64,000 nucleotides of DNA from Sediminivirga luteola (GTDB lineage: Bacteria; Actinomycetota; Actinomycetes; Actinomycetales; Brevibacteriaceae), in assembly GCF_014639315.1 (NCBI RefSeq), contig NZ_BMFY01000001.1, positions 186,001 through 250,000 on the forward strand. The letters run 5' to 3'. Made by a program: the position numbers and the translations under genes. Within the stretch, counting starts at the first letter, position 1. Each line of letters begins with the position of its first letter. This document shows, in pieces, positions 44,276-53,285 of this stretch. The notes under the pieces were generated by a model. It did no database searches and was not told where the DNA came from. It saw only the letters and a program-made list of their open reading frames with translations.

Positions 44276-45595
44276 ATGCTGAAAGTCGATGGCGGTGTCC
44301 CGCTGTCGGGCACGGTCCGCGTGCGCGGTGCCAAGAACCTCGTGCCGAAAGCCATGGTCGCCGCACTCCTCGGCTCCGGCCCGAGCGTGCTGCGCGGCGT
44401 CCCCGCCATCCGCGACGTCGAGGTCGTCACCGGTCTGCTGAATCTGCACGGCGTGCAGATCACCCAGCAGCCCGACGGCGACCTGCCCGACGGCCAGCTG
44501 ACCCTCGACCCCGCGAAAGTCGAGCTCGCCCGGGTCTCCGACATCGACGCCCACGCCGGCTCCAGCCGCATCCCGATCCTCTTCTGCGGTCCGCTCCTGC
44601 ACCGGCTGGGCGAGGCGTTCATCCCGGACCTGGGCGGGTGCCGCATCGGCGACCGCCCGATCAACTTCCACCTGGACGTGCTGCGTGCCTTCGGCGCCCA
44701 GGTCGACAAGACCGCCGGCGGGATCCGGCTCAGTGCCCCGCAACGACTGCGCGGCACCAAGGTGGAACTGCCCTACCCGTCGGTCGGCGCCACCGAGCAG
44801 GTGCTGCTGACGGCCACCCTCTCCGAGGGCGTCACCGAGCTCAAGGGCGCGGCCACAGAGCCGGAGATCATGGATCTGATCGCGGTGCTGCAGAAGATGG
44901 GCGCCATCATCACGGTGGACACCGACCGGGTGATCCGGATCGAGGGCGTGGACCGGCTCGACGGCTATGTCCACCGGGCTCTGCCCGACCGCATCGAGGC
45001 GGCCTCCTGGGCGTCCGCGGCGCTGGCGACCAAGGGGTCGATCATGGTGGAAGGCGCCCGCCAGCAGGACATGATCACGTACCTGAACACCTTCCGGAAG
45101 TGCGGCGGCCGCTTCGAGGTGACCGAGACCGGCATCGAGTTCTCCCACCCCGGGACCGCCCTGACGTCCCTCGTGCTGGAAACCGACGTGCACCCGGGAT
45201 ACATGACCGACTGGCAGCAGCCGCTCGTCGTCGCGCTCACCCAGGCCGAGGGGCTGTCCATCGTGCACGAGACGGTCTACGAGAACCGGTTCGGCTTCAC
45301 CGACGCGCTCATCCGCATGGGTGCCACCATCCAGGTCTACCGCGAGTGCCTGGGCGGGACCCCCTGCCGGTTCGGACGCCGCAACTTCCGGCACTCCGCG
45401 GTCGTCGCCGGCCCGGCCAAACTGCGCGGCACGGACTTCACCGTCCCGGACCTGCGCGGCGGCTTCAGCCACGTGATCGCCGCGCTCGCCGCGGAGGGCA
45501 CCTCCCGGGTGGAGGGCATCGGGATCATCAACCGCGGCTACGAGAACTTCATGGACAAGCTGGCCGGCCTGGGCGCGAGGTTCGAGATCGCATGA
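44276..45595 (+). CDS. murA: UDP-N-acetylglucosamine 1-carboxyvinyltransferase
   Basis: Transfers enolpyruvate from PEP to UDP-GlcNAc, the first committed step of peptidoglycan synthesis. 439 aa. Seen: VRGAKNLVPKAMVAALL (substrate Lys/Asn), the active-site loop LGGCRIGDRPINFHLD with the catalytic Cys (not the resistant Asp form, so fosfomycin binding is expected to be possible), and LRGGFSHVIAALAAEG. ATG 44276 follows AAGGAG. Its stop overlaps plsC (ATGA). Confidence 0.97.
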   Translation: MLKVDGGVPLSGTVRVRGAKNLVPKAMVAALLGSGPSVLRGVPAIRDVEVVTGLLNLHGVQITQQPDGDLPDGQLTLDPAKVELARVSDIDAHAGSSRIPILFCGPLLHRLGEAFIPDLGGCRIGDRPINFHLDVLRAFGAQVDKTAGGIRLSAPQRLRGTKVELPYPSVGATEQVLLTATLSEGVTELKGAATEPEIMDLIAVLQKMGAIITVDTDRVIRIEGVDRLDGYVHRALPDRIEAASWASAALATKGSIMVEGARQQDMITYLNTFRKCGGRFEVTETGIEFSHPGTALTSLVLETDVHPGYMTDWQQPLVVALTQAEGLSIVHETVYENRFGFTDALIRMGATIQVYRECLGGTPCRFGRRNFRHSAVVAGPAKLRGTDFTVPDLRGGFSHVIAALAAEGTSRVEGIGIINRGYENFMDKLAGLGARFEIA

Positions 45596-46431
45596 GCGGG
45601 ACGAACGGCAGGCCCCGCCGGATGAAGCTGAGCGCCGCCGAGCGCTCCCAGGGACGCTGGGGGGCCGTGGTCGCGAACCTCCTCAAACCCGTCACCCGGG
45701 GCCTGACCGGCCGCTCCTACGCCGTTCCCGATCACATCCCCACCGAGGGCCCGGCCATCGTCGCCGCCTATCACGCCAGCTACATCGACCCGGTGATCGT
45801 GGGTCTGCACGTGTGGGAGCGCGGCCGGCTGCCCCATTTCCTCGCCAAGGACTCCCTGTTCAACGGCGCCCTGGGCACGGTGATGCGCACGGTCGGGCAG
45901 ATACCGGTGGTCCGCGGCTCGGAGGACGCCTCACTGGCCCTGCTGCACGCCCGCGAGGCGATCCAGCGCGGGGAGGTCGTGGTCATCTACCCCGAAGGCA
46001 CGCTGACGAAGGATCCCGAGCTGTGGCCCGGCCGGGTCAAGAGCGGCACCGCACGGCTGGCCATGGAGACCGGCGCGCCCGTGATCCCGCTGGCCCACTG
46101 GGGCGCGCACGAGGTGCTGCAGTACCCGAAGAAGCTGCCCACCCCGCGCCCGGGCGAGCACGTGCGGGTGCGCACCGGGCCCCCGGTGGACCTCAGTGAC
46201 CTAGGGACCGGCGCCGAGGCGATCACGCCGGAGACCCTGCGGGTCGCCAATGAGCGCATCCTGCGCGCCATCGCCGTGGAACTGGCGACGCTGCGCAACG
46301 AGGACGTACCCGCGCGGTTCGGATCCGGTGAGGCACCAGCGTCGCCTGCGGACATCAGCGACGCGTCCGCCCGCGCGGCCGGGGACGCGCCTGAGGGATC
46401 TGGCACCGAGGACGAGGGAGAACGACGATGA
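45592..46431 (+). CDS. plsC: 1-acylglycerol-3-phosphate O-acyltransferase
   Basis: 279-aa membrane-associated acyltransferase of phospholipid synthesis. Motif I, HASYID (H-x4-D), is the catalytic pair; motif III, YPEGTLT, binds the phosphate; PVIPLAHWGAHEVL is the later conserved block. Couples to murA (ATGA) and to gpsA (ATGA), an order conserved in actinobacteria. The last 35 residues are an Ala/Ser/Glu-rich tail without homology. The longer frame upstream overlaps murA and is not real. Confidence 0.93.
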   Translation: MSGTNGRPRRMKLSAAERSQGRWGAVVANLLKPVTRGLTGRSYAVPDHIPTEGPAIVAAYHASYIDPVIVGLHVWERGRLPHFLAKDSLFNGALGTVMRTVGQIPVVRGSEDASLALLHAREAIQRGEVVVIYPEGTLTKDPELWPGRVKSGTARLAMETGAPVIPLAHWGAHEVLQYPKKLPTPRPGEHVRVRTGPPVDLSDLGTGAEAITPETLRVANERILRAIAVELATLRNEDVPARFGSGEAPASPADISDASARAAGDAPEGSGTEDEGERR

Positions 46432-47570
46432 GCGCCAGGCCTCAATCCTCGGCTCCCTCCGTGCCTCTGGCCGCCACTGAGCCGTCCGCCGAGCCGTCCG
46501 CCGCGGGATCATCGGCGGCCGAGCATTCCGCCGAGGGCGAGCGCGGTCCCGGCGGCACCGCGGGCCAGCAGCCGGCGGTCGCCGTGATGGGCTCGGGCAG
46601 CTGGGGGACCACATTCGCGCAGGTGGTCGCCGATGCCGGTACCCCGGTCATGCTGTGGAGCCGCCGCGAGGAGGTGGCCCGGGCGATCAACGAGCAGCAC
46701 CGCAACCCCGACTACCTCGGCGAGCTGCGGCTGCCGACGGCGGTGCGGGCCACCACGGACCCGGCTGAGGCGCTTCGCGGCGCGGCGTTCGTCGTCCTGG
46801 CGGTGCCGGCTCAGAGCCTGCGCGACAACCTCGCCGCCTGGCGCGAGCTGATGCCCGCCGGTGCCGTGCTCATCAGTCTCATGAAAGGCATCGAACGCAG
46901 CACCGGCCTGCGGATGAGCCAGGTCATCGCGAGCGAGCTGGGCTGGCCCTCGGAGCGGATCGCGGTGGTCTCGGGACCGAACCTCGCCATCGAGATCGCC
47001 GGCCGGCAGCCCACCGCCACCGTGGTGGCCGCCAGCTCCCTGCCGACCGCGGAGGCCGTGGCCGGGTTGACTGCGAACGCGTATTTCCGCCCTTACACGA
47101 ATGAGGACGTCATCGGCGTGGAGTTCGGCGGTGCGGTGAAGAACGTCATCGCCCTGGCCGTCGGCATGGCCTCCGGTCTGGGGCTCGGCGACAACTCCAA
47201 GGCGTCCATCATCACCCGCGGCCTGGCGGAGACGACCCGGCTCGCGCTCGCGGCCGGCGGGCGGCAGCAGACCCTGGCCGGGCTGGCCGGCCTGGGCGAC
47301 CTGGTCGCCACCTGCGCCTCGCCGCTGTCCCGCAACCGCACGGTCGGAGAGCTGCTGGGCCAGGGCCTGAGCCTGGACGAGGTGGTGCGGCAGACGAAGC
47401 AGACCGCCGAGGGCGTGAAGTCCTGCGCGGCGATCCTGGCGCTGGGGGAGGAGCTGGGCATCGACCTGCCCATCACCGAGGCCGTCGTCAATGTCCTCGA
47501 CGGGCGCCTGCCGGTGGCGGAGCTGCCCGCGGGGCTGCTGTCCAGGAAGCTGAAGTCGGAGCACCAGTGA
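46428..47570 (+). CDS. gpsA: Glycerol-3-phosphate dehydrogenase [NAD(P)+]
   Basis: Reduces dihydroxyacetone phosphate to sn-glycerol 3-phosphate, the backbone for PlsC-type acylation. 380 aa. Seen: GSGSWGTTFAQVVADAG, VVLAVPAQSLRDNL, LMKGIERSTGLRMSQV, and the catalytic-Lys region VEFGGAVKNVIALAVGMA. The first 48 residues are an Ala/Ser/Pro/Glu-rich extension absent from typical GpsA. The ATG overlaps the plsC stop, which supports the long start, since no other start lies before the conserved part in a better place. Confidence 0.95.
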   Translation: MSARPQSSAPSVPLAATEPSAEPSAAGSSAAEHSAEGERGPGGTAGQQPAVAVMGSGSWGTTFAQVVADAGTPVMLWSRREEVARAINEQHRNPDYLGELRLPTAVRATTDPAEALRGAAFVVLAVPAQSLRDNLAAWRELMPAGAVLISLMKGIERSTGLRMSQVIASELGWPSERIAVVSGPNLAIEIAGRQPTATVVAASSLPTAEAVAGLTANAYFRPYTNEDVIGVEFGGAVKNVIALAVGMASGLGLGDNSKASIITRGLAETTRLALAAGGRQQTLAGLAGLGDLVATCASPLSRNRTVGELLGQGLSLDEVVRQTKQTAEGVKSCAAILALGEELGIDLPITEAVVNVLDGRLPVAELPAGLLSRKLKSEHQ

Positions 47571-47654
47571 TCCGGCGGGGCCGGTAGACTGCCTGGACGA
47601 CCCGCCAGTGACTCGATGACCGGTGCCTTCGACGGTGCCGGAGAGGGAGGAACC

Positions 47655-48197
47655 ATGACGGCTGAGAACTCACCCTTCTGGAAGCTTCCGGAGGTGCCGC
47701 GATTCGCCTTGCAGAGTCCGGATCTGGAGGACGGCGGCGTGCTTGCCGCGGCCCAGACCTCCGGTCTCATGGGCGTCCCCGGCGGCCAGGACGTCTCGCC
47801 GGCGTTGCGCTGGTCGGGCGCCCCGGAGGGAACGAAGTCCTACACCGTCTTCGCCTATGATCCCGATGCGCCCACGACATCGGGTTTCTGGCATTGGGCC
47901 GTGGCCAACATCCCCGCCGAGGTGACCGAACTGCCGGCCGACGCCGGCAATCCGGACGCCGGGCTGCTGCCCGCGGGCGCGCTCACGCTGCGCAACGACG
48001 CCGGTGCTGCCAGGTACATCGGCGCAGCCCCGCCGGCCGGTCACGGCCCGCACCGGTACTACTTCATCGTCTCGGCGCTGAACGTCGAACGCCTGGACCT
48101 GGGCGAGGACGCGACCCCGGCGTTCCTCGGCTTCAACGTCTTCTCCACCGTGATCGGCCGTGCGTGGATCCACGGCACCTACGAAGCGACCGCATGA
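47655..48197 (+). CDS. PEBP/YbhB-family protein
   Basis: 180-aa Raf-kinase-inhibitor-like (phosphatidylethanolamine-binding) protein. Seen: [20 protein letters not shown] (the DPDAP ligand pocket) and [14 protein letters not shown] (GPHRY motif). Function in bacteria is unclear. ATG 47655 follows AGGGAGGAA; a TAGACT -10 box lies at 47585. Its stop overlaps the ddl start (ATGA), so it is co-translated with a cell-wall gene. Confidence 0.92.
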   Translation: MTAENSPFWKLPEVPRFALQSPDLEDGGVLAAAQTSGLMGVPGGQDVSPALRWSGAPEGTKSYTVFAYDPDAPTTSGFWHWAVANIPAEVTELPADAGNPDAGLLPAGALTLRNDAGAARYIGAAPPAGHGPHRYYFIVSALNVERLDLGEDATPAFLGFNVFSTVIGRAWIHGTYEATA

Positions 48198-49345
48198 ACC
48201 ACGCGATGAACGCCGACGGCTCGGCCGGCGGGGCATCCGCCGCTCGCCGGCCACGGGTCGCGGTGCTGTTCGGCGGCCGGTCCGACGAGCACCCGGTCAG
48301 CTGCGTGACCGCCGCCGGCGTGCTCTCTGCCATCGATCCGGAGAAGTACGACGTCCTGGCCATCGGCATCACCCGTCAGGGCACCTGGCGGCTCGTCCCC
48401 GACGCCGTGGAGTTCGCCTTCTCCGGAGGCAAACCGCCCGAGGTGACCGAGGACGGCAGCGCCGTGTACCTGCCGCTGTCCGCTGACGGTGCCGCGGCGT
48501 TCGAGGTGACCGCCGAGGGCGAACGGCGCAGCCTGGGCGTCATCGACGTGGTCTTCCCCGTCCTGCACGGCCCCTACGGCGAGGACGGCACGGTGCAGGG
48601 ACTGCTGGAGCTCTCCGACACCCGCTACGTCGGGGCGGGGGTGTTCACCTCATCGGCGTCGATGGACAAGCACTACATGAAGGTGGTGCTGGAAGCCGCC
48701 GGCCTGCCGGTGGCGCCGTACGCCGTCATCACCGAGACGCAGTGGCGCCACGACCGGGAACGGTCCCTGGAGCGTGCCCTGGCGCTCGGCGAGGTGCTGT
48801 TCGTGAAGCCGGCGCGGGCGGGCTCCAGCATCGGGATCTCGAAGGTGACCGGGCGCGAGGAACTGCTGGCCGCTGTCGAGGCGGCACGCCAGCACGACCG
48901 GAAGGTGCTCGTGGAGCCGCAGATCGTCGGCCGCGAGATCGAGTGCGGCGTGCTGGCCGGGCTCGGTGGCGCCGCACCGGAGGCGTCCCTGCTGGGGGAG
49001 ATCGTGGTCTCCTCCGACCGTGAGTTCTACGACTACGAGGCCAAGTACCTGGACGGTTCCGCGGTGGACCTGCGCTGCCCGGCGGAGGTGGACCGCGGCG
49101 TGCAGAGCGCCGTGCAGGACGCCGCGGTGCGCACCTTCGAGGCGTTCGGCTGCGAGGGCATGGCTCGGGTGGACTGCTTCGTGCTCGAAGACGGCGGCGT
49201 CCTGGTGAACGAGCTCAACACCCTGCCGGGATTCACCCCGTCGTCGATGTTCCCCCTCATGTGGAAGGCGACCGGGCTGAGCTACCCGGCGCTGGTGGAC
49301 CGGCTGCTCGCCCTGGCACTGGAACGCAGCACCGGCCTGCGGTAG
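48194..49345 (+). CDS. ddl: D-alanine--D-alanine ligase
   Basis: ATP-grasp enzyme that makes D-Ala-D-Ala for peptidoglycan. 383 aa. Seen: [67 protein letters not shown]; Mg-ligand residues lie in [20 protein letters not shown]. The C-terminal YTPSSMF-type motif supports the alanine (not lactate) specificity group. The first 20 residues are a variable Ala/Gly extension. Coupled to the PEBP gene by an ATGA overlap. Confidence 0.96.
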   Translation: MNHAMNADGSAGGASAARRPRVAVLFGGRSDEHPVSCVTAAGVLSAIDPEKYDVLAIGITRQGTWRLVPDAVEFAFSGGKPPEVTEDGSAVYLPLSADGAAAFEVTAEGERRSLGVIDVVFPVLHGPYGEDGTVQGLLELSDTRYVGAGVFTSSASMDKHYMKVVLEAAGLPVAPYAVITETQWRHDRERSLERALALGEVLFVKPARAGSSIGISKVTGREELLAAVEAARQHDRKVLVEPQIVGREIECGVLAGLGGAAPEASLLGEIVVSSDREFYDYEAKYLDGSAVDLRCPAEVDRGVQSAVQDAAVRTFEAFGCEGMARVDCFVLEDGGVLVNELNTLPGFTPSSMFPLMWKATGLSYPALVDRLLALALERSTGLR

Positions 49346-49352
49346 GAGAGAT

Positions 49353-49478
49353 GTGACGGCACCGGGCTACGCTGCAGAAGTGCAACGGCAGATGCAAGTA
49401 GTCGCTGAGGCGGATCAGCAGGACGACACCATGGTGTGGCTGGATGAGACGCGCGCTGAATGGTGGGACGAGGACTAG
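49353..49478 (+). CDS. Putative small acidic ORF
   Basis: 41 codons starting with GTG eight bases after the ddl stop, with AGGAGAG just upstream. The predicted product begins MTAPGYAAEVQRQMQVVA and ends in DETRAEWWDED; it is strongly acidic at the C-terminus with three Trp. No family is recognised. It may be a real microprotein co-transcribed with ddl, or chance. The next gene is on the opposite strand. Confidence 0.4.
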   Translation: MTAPGYAAEVQRQMQVVAEADQQDDTMVWLDETRAEWWDED

Positions 49479-49496
49479 CGCGGCGCACAGCCGGGT

Positions 49497-49609
49497 TCAG
49501 CCGAGGATGCGGCGCATGCCGGGAATGCGGCCCCACACCAAGCTCAGCGCGAACGAGGCGGCGATGCACGCCAGCCAGCCCAACGTGAAGTAGGCCGGGG
49601 AGTCGCTTG
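49497..49609 (-). pseudogene. 3-prime remnant of a membrane-protein gene
   Basis: An open stretch of about 37 codons without an ATG or GTG start ends at the stop 49499-49497. It encodes a hydrophobic helix (AYFTLGWLACIAASFALSLV) followed by WGRIPGMRRILG, which looks like the C-terminus of an acyltransferase-type membrane protein. It begins inside the end of the pyruvyl transferase gene in another frame. Likely the leftover of a deletion at this variable locus. Confidence 0.35.
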
Positions 49610-49626
49610 CGGTGGCGTCAGGCGTT

Positions 49627-51219
49627 TCAGCGCTTGAGGCGCCGTTTCACGCCACGCGCGACGTTCTTCCCCAAGCGCACCGGCTGGGAGAGGGAGAACC
49701 GCTCAGCAGCGGTCAGCCGCGACCGCAGCTCCTTCACTTCGCGCTTGAGGTCTTGCCGTTCAGCCTCGTGCCGGCCCAAGGTGGCCCCGGATGCCGCCAG
49801 CTGGTCTCGGATCTCGGCGATCTCGTTATTCGCCTTGTCGAGCTGTGCGGAGCGTTCGCGCAGTTTGGCTTCCACTTCCTGCACCCGCTGGTCGAGTCGC
49901 TCTGTGGCATCCAGCAGCGCGCTCGTGGCCCACGCGCTGGGAAGACCGAGCGGGAAGGATTCCACCGGCTCGAAGACCGGCAGCTTACGCGGCCGCTTGT
50001 TGTTCAGCCGGGCGAGCAGGAAGTCCCACCAGACGCTGTGTTCGGCCAGCCGTTGCTCCTGCACGCGAGCACAGTGCCGTTCTAGCTCTTCCCGGCGCTG
50101 GAGCGCTACCCGGACCGCCTCTAGGACGGCCCCATGACGCCAGGAATCGATATCGAAAACGAACTCGTCCAAGCCGACGTTGCCATGTGCCCCGCGCATC
50201 CGGATGGATGAATACGCGTGCGGCGCCAACGAGATGGCCGGAACTCCGGCACGTACGGCGAAGATACCGGCGTGATACCGGCTGCCGATGACGAGCAAGG
50301 CCTGCTCCGACAGAGCGGCCAGCTCCCGCGCCGTGATCATGCGGACTGTTTGAACTCGATCATCGGCGGCGTAATGGGCGATGGTGGTGTTGGCGGACTG
50401 ATCACGGATGCTCTGCCCGGGCATGGGATGAGCACCGTGGGGTACGAGTAGCACCCGGCAATCGTGTTCCTGGGCGATCTGCGTCAGCGTCGAAGCGATC
50501 AGCCGATGGTAGTCGTCCTGGGTGATCAGCTTGCTCGACGGTTTCTCCGCAAAGCTCGCGATCACGAACGGGCCGTCGGTCAGGTCTGCGACCGCCTCGC
50601 GGTCCTCTTCACGCGGACCTAGCGAGAAGGCATCATCCACCATTCGGTACAGCACGCCGTCAGGCAGGTTGAAATCCGACAGCAGCGAGTGCGTGTGGGC
50701 TTCGCGAGCACCGACGAAAGCAGCCTTCGAGAAAACCTCCCGCAGCCGGCGCCGGTCGTCGGGGTCGACGCGCGGGCCCACGGTCTGGCTGGTGAACCCG
50801 TAAGGCACCTCGAAGTGCTGCGCAATCCGGCAGAGCGTCTCCCGCTCGAAAATGTGCTGCGGGAACATCGAATTGAGATTCCCTCCGCCGGCCACGAGGA
50901 CCGCGTCTGCATCCCGTACCGCCTCGATCACGGCGACGGCGGAATCATCTTCCCCCAGCGAGGTTTTGCCCTGAGCGTGTTCGAGGACCTGACGCTGCCG
51001 GCGCTCGTTGAAGCGACGGTCTCCGCCACGGAAACCTATGCGGCTGATGGATTCCACGTCGTACAGTTCCCGAGCATGCTCCGGATCGCCCGCGATCAAC
51101 GTGATCTGATCGCCGCTGTCGCGCCGCCGTAGCTCGTCGATCGCCAGCTCTGTCATCGCTTCGTCACCGAGATGGTAGAAGTTGCTCCAGCCGACGTCTC
51201 CGATGACGACGATTCGCAT
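49627..51219 (-). CDS. Polysaccharide pyruvyl transferase-family protein with C-terminal coiled coil
   Basis: 530-aa protein. The N-terminal two thirds form a polysaccharide pyruvyl transferase domain: VVIGDVGWSNFYHLGDEAM, LVAGGGNLNSMFP, TSQTVGPRVDPDDR, VIGSRYHAGIFAVRAGVPAI. Such enzymes (WcaK, CsaB type) add pyruvate ketals to cell-surface glycans. The C-terminal 100 residues are a charged heptad-rich coiled coil (about 435-515, RVQEVEAKLRERSAQLDKAN) and end in a basic tail (ARGVKRRLKR), perhaps for membrane or partner binding. GC is near 60%, lower than the flanks, and there are no other glycan genes nearby, so horizontal gain is likely. Confidence 0.85.
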   Translation of the reverse strand: MRIVVIGDVGWSNFYHLGDEAMTELAIDELRRRDSGDQITLIAGDPEHARELYDVESISRIGFRGGDRRFNERRQRQVLEHAQGKTSLGEDDSAVAVIEAVRDADAVLVAGGGNLNSMFPQHIFERETLCRIAQHFEVPYGFTSQTVGPRVDPDDRRRLREVFSKAAFVGAREAHTHSLLSDFNLPDGVLYRMVDDAFSLGPREEDREAVADLTDGPFVIASFAEKPSSKLITQDDYHRLIASTLTQIAQEHDCRVLLVPHGAHPMPGQSIRDQSANTTIAHYAADDRVQTVRMITARELAALSEQALLVIGSRYHAGIFAVRAGVPAISLAPHAYSSIRMRGAHGNVGLDEFVFDIDSWRHGAVLEAVRVALQRREELERHCARVQEQRLAEHSVWWDFLLARLNNKRPRKLPVFEPVESFPLGLPSAWATSALLDATERLDQRVQEVEAKLRERSAQLDKANNEIAEIRDQLAASGATLGRHEAERQDLKREVKELRSRLTAAERFSLSQPVRLGKNVARGVKRRLKR

Positions 51220-51369
51220 GGCGTGGCTCCTCAGGGGTTCGGGGTCACTCTCGCGCGGGGCGCGACGTGCCCTACATCCTAGTGGTTCGCATAGTTCCGC
51301 GCATCTTTGCTTTCGCGTGCCTGCCTGCGGGAAGATGCGCGCTGAACAGTCTATTGGCAGGGGTCGTTG

Positions 51370-51894
51370 TCAGCCCACCTGGGAGACCGTGAGCATCGTG
51401 AGGTCGGCGGGGCAGGTGTCCGGCAACGTCCCGGGGCGCTCGCCCGAAGGCTGCGCGTGATAGCCGCCTCCCATGGAGACGTGCGCGCCTTCCCCGTAGC
51501 GCTGACCGTCGAAGACGAGCCCCTCGTCCCAGTGCGGATCGCCCCAGCTGGGGAAGACGGGCAGGATCGTCTCCTCCTCTGTCATCCCGTCCATATCCAG
51601 GTCCATGACAAGGCAGCCGCCCTCGTCCACGCGCAGCCGGCCTTCGGCCAGGGCGGAGTCGCCTCCGCGCTGGCTCTGCTCGTAGCGCGCGACCGCGACG
51701 TCTTCCTCACTGGTCGCGGTTTCGTCGCCGGTACCGGGTTCTTCGGCGGTGGCGGCGGGCGCGGTCACCGGCGTGCCGTTGGCGGCGTCGTCTGCCCCGG
51801 GCTCGGGGCCGCCCGGAACCGCGCACGAACTCAGCAGCACCATGCCGGCGCAGGCGGGGAGGCCGATCATCCTCGCGGGAGTGCGGCGGAACAT
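51370..51894 (-). CDS. Putative lipoprotein
   Basis: 174-aa secreted lipoprotein of unknown function. Signal peptide with RR near the N-terminus, a hydrophobic core and lipobox LSSC (Cys24). A Pro/Ala/Thr/Glu-rich linker (about residues 27-65) precedes a compact domain with GCLVMDLDMDG, ILPVFPSWGDPHW and GQRYGEGAHVSMGGGY. Related small domains occur in other actinobacterial lipoproteins near cell-envelope genes. No operon partners. Confidence 0.8.
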   Translation of the reverse strand: MFRRTPARMIGLPACAGMVLLSSCAVPGGPEPGADDAANGTPVTAPAATAEEPGTGDETATSEEDVAVARYEQSQRGGDSALAEGRLRVDEGGCLVMDLDMDGMTEEETILPVFPSWGDPHWDEGLVFDGQRYGEGAHVSMGGGYHAQPSGERPGTLPDTCPADLTMLTVSQVG

Positions 51895-52072
51895 GGTTCG
51901 TCCTCCTTCGAACCGGGCACCGCAGCATGCGAGCCATGTGAGCCGTACTGTGCCGGGCGCCAGAGATGGGCTGCTGTTCCCATCCTCTCCGCCCTCGTCG
52001 CAGAAGGCCAGCTTCGGCCACGCCTCTCAGCCCTTGATCAGGTGCTCTCTCAGCCTTTGACCAGGCGCTCTT

Positions 52073-53080
52073 TCAGCCTTTCGGCAACGGTGCGAACGCG
52101 GCTGACCGGAGGCGCTCGTGACGGGTCGTGGCCACACCGAGCATCGTCCGGGACGCCCGGCGCAGCAGCTGCGGGGAGATCAGCCGGGTGGACTCGTAGC
52201 GGCGCAGCGCCCGGGACGTCGCACCCGCGGTGAGCGCCCGCCCCAGGACGAGCGCGTCCACCAGCGACTCGTTGGCACCGCGCCCCAGGTTCGGTGCCAT
52301 GGCATGCGCCGCGTCCCCGATCAGCACGGCATGCCCGCGCACCAGCCGTCCGGGCCACCGGGACTCCCATAGGTCGTTGACCAGCGTGTTCTCCGCATCG
52401 GCGTGGCGCAGGACCTCCGCTGGCCCAGCCGGGCCCTGGTCCCAGCGGGCGCGCAGCGCATCCAGGGCCTCGTCCCTGCCGGCGAACCGCTGCCGCGGAA
52501 CGGTGGCGAACCAGTTCACCCCTCCGCCCGGTCGCGGGGTGATGCCGAACAGCCCGTCGGCGCGCCAGATCTCCTGCAGGGCGTGCTCGCTCAGATCGGC
52601 GTCGATGACGCCCCTGAGCACGGTGACCGGTAGGGGCCGGGCGCCGGACCGGCGCCAGTGCTCCTGCCGGATGAGGCTGTGCACGCCGTCCGCGCCGACG
52701 ATGAGATCCCCGGCGAGGTCCCGGCTGGTCGCCACGGTGCGCCGGTGGACGCTCACCCGGCTGGGCAACCGGTCGCGCAGAAGCCCGATGAGAACGGGCC
52801 GCGGGATCAGCTGGACATCGGCGCCGCGCACCCGCGCCAGGACGCGGCCTGCACCGTCGCGCAGCAGCCCCTCGCTGATCTGCAGTGATTCCCTCCGGAG
52901 CGCCGCGCCGAGCCCCAAGGCCTCCAGTGCCCGGCGGCCACCCGTCTGGATGCCGAAGAGCGTCGGCACCGGCCGGGCATCCCAGTCGGCTTCGTGCAGA
53001 TGGACGTCCCAGCCGCAGCTGAGGAACCCGGCCAGGGCCAGGCCGGAGACCCCGCCGCCGACGATATGTGCTGTGCGCAT
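52073..53080 (-). CDS. FAD-dependent monooxygenase (aromatic hydroxylase type)
   Basis: 335-aa flavoprotein of the PHBH/FAD_binding_3 group. Seen: FAD motif AHIVGGGVSGLALAGFL, the DG motif LIVGADGVHSLIR, and GDAAHAMAPNLGRGANESL. Substrate unknown. ATG 53080 fits the family start. A perfect ACAACA-GA-TGTTGT palindrome sits directly upstream, and a TetR-family gene is divergent from it; this is the usual layout of a repressor and the detoxifying enzyme it controls. Confidence 0.88.
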   Translation of the reverse strand: MRTAHIVGGGVSGLALAGFLSCGWDVHLHEADWDARPVPTLFGIQTGGRRALEALGLGAALRRESLQISEGLLRDGAGRVLARVRGADVQLIPRPVLIGLLRDRLPSRVSVHRRTVATSRDLAGDLIVGADGVHSLIRQEHWRRSGARPLPVTVLRGVIDADLSEHALQEIWRADGLFGITPRPGGGVNWFATVPRQRFAGRDEALDALRARWDQGPAGPAEVLRHADAENTLVNDLWESRWPGRLVRGHAVLIGDAAHAMAPNLGRGANESLVDALVLGRALTAGATSRALRRYESTRLISPQLLRRASRTMLGVATTRHERLRSAAFAPLPKG

Positions 53081-53091
53081 GCCGCCACTGT

Positions 53092-53105
53092 ACAACAGAT
53101 GTTGT
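53092..53105. promoter_or_regulatory. Palindromic operator between monooxygenase and TetR genes
   Basis: ACAACA-GA-TGTTGT, perfect 6-bp arms, begins 11 bases upstream of the monooxygenase start. The likely TetR-repressor site. Confidence 0.65.
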
Positions 53106-53285
53106 TTCACGCCCCTGCTGAGGGAACGGGATCGGGGACCGCTGCGGTGTGCCGGGACAGGCGCGAGGCACCGTGCAGGACCTCGTTGCGGAGGCGGAAC
53201 GGCGCCCAGCTCGGGAGGCGACGCGAACTGGGGAGGGAGATGAGGGGAACGGAAACGGGAACGGGACGCATGGGATCATGTGGGC

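Noticed and set aside
44017-45591. N-terminal extension of PlsC by 525 residues
   Set aside because: This part overlaps the complete murA gene in another frame; PlsC motifs begin after the ATG at 45592.
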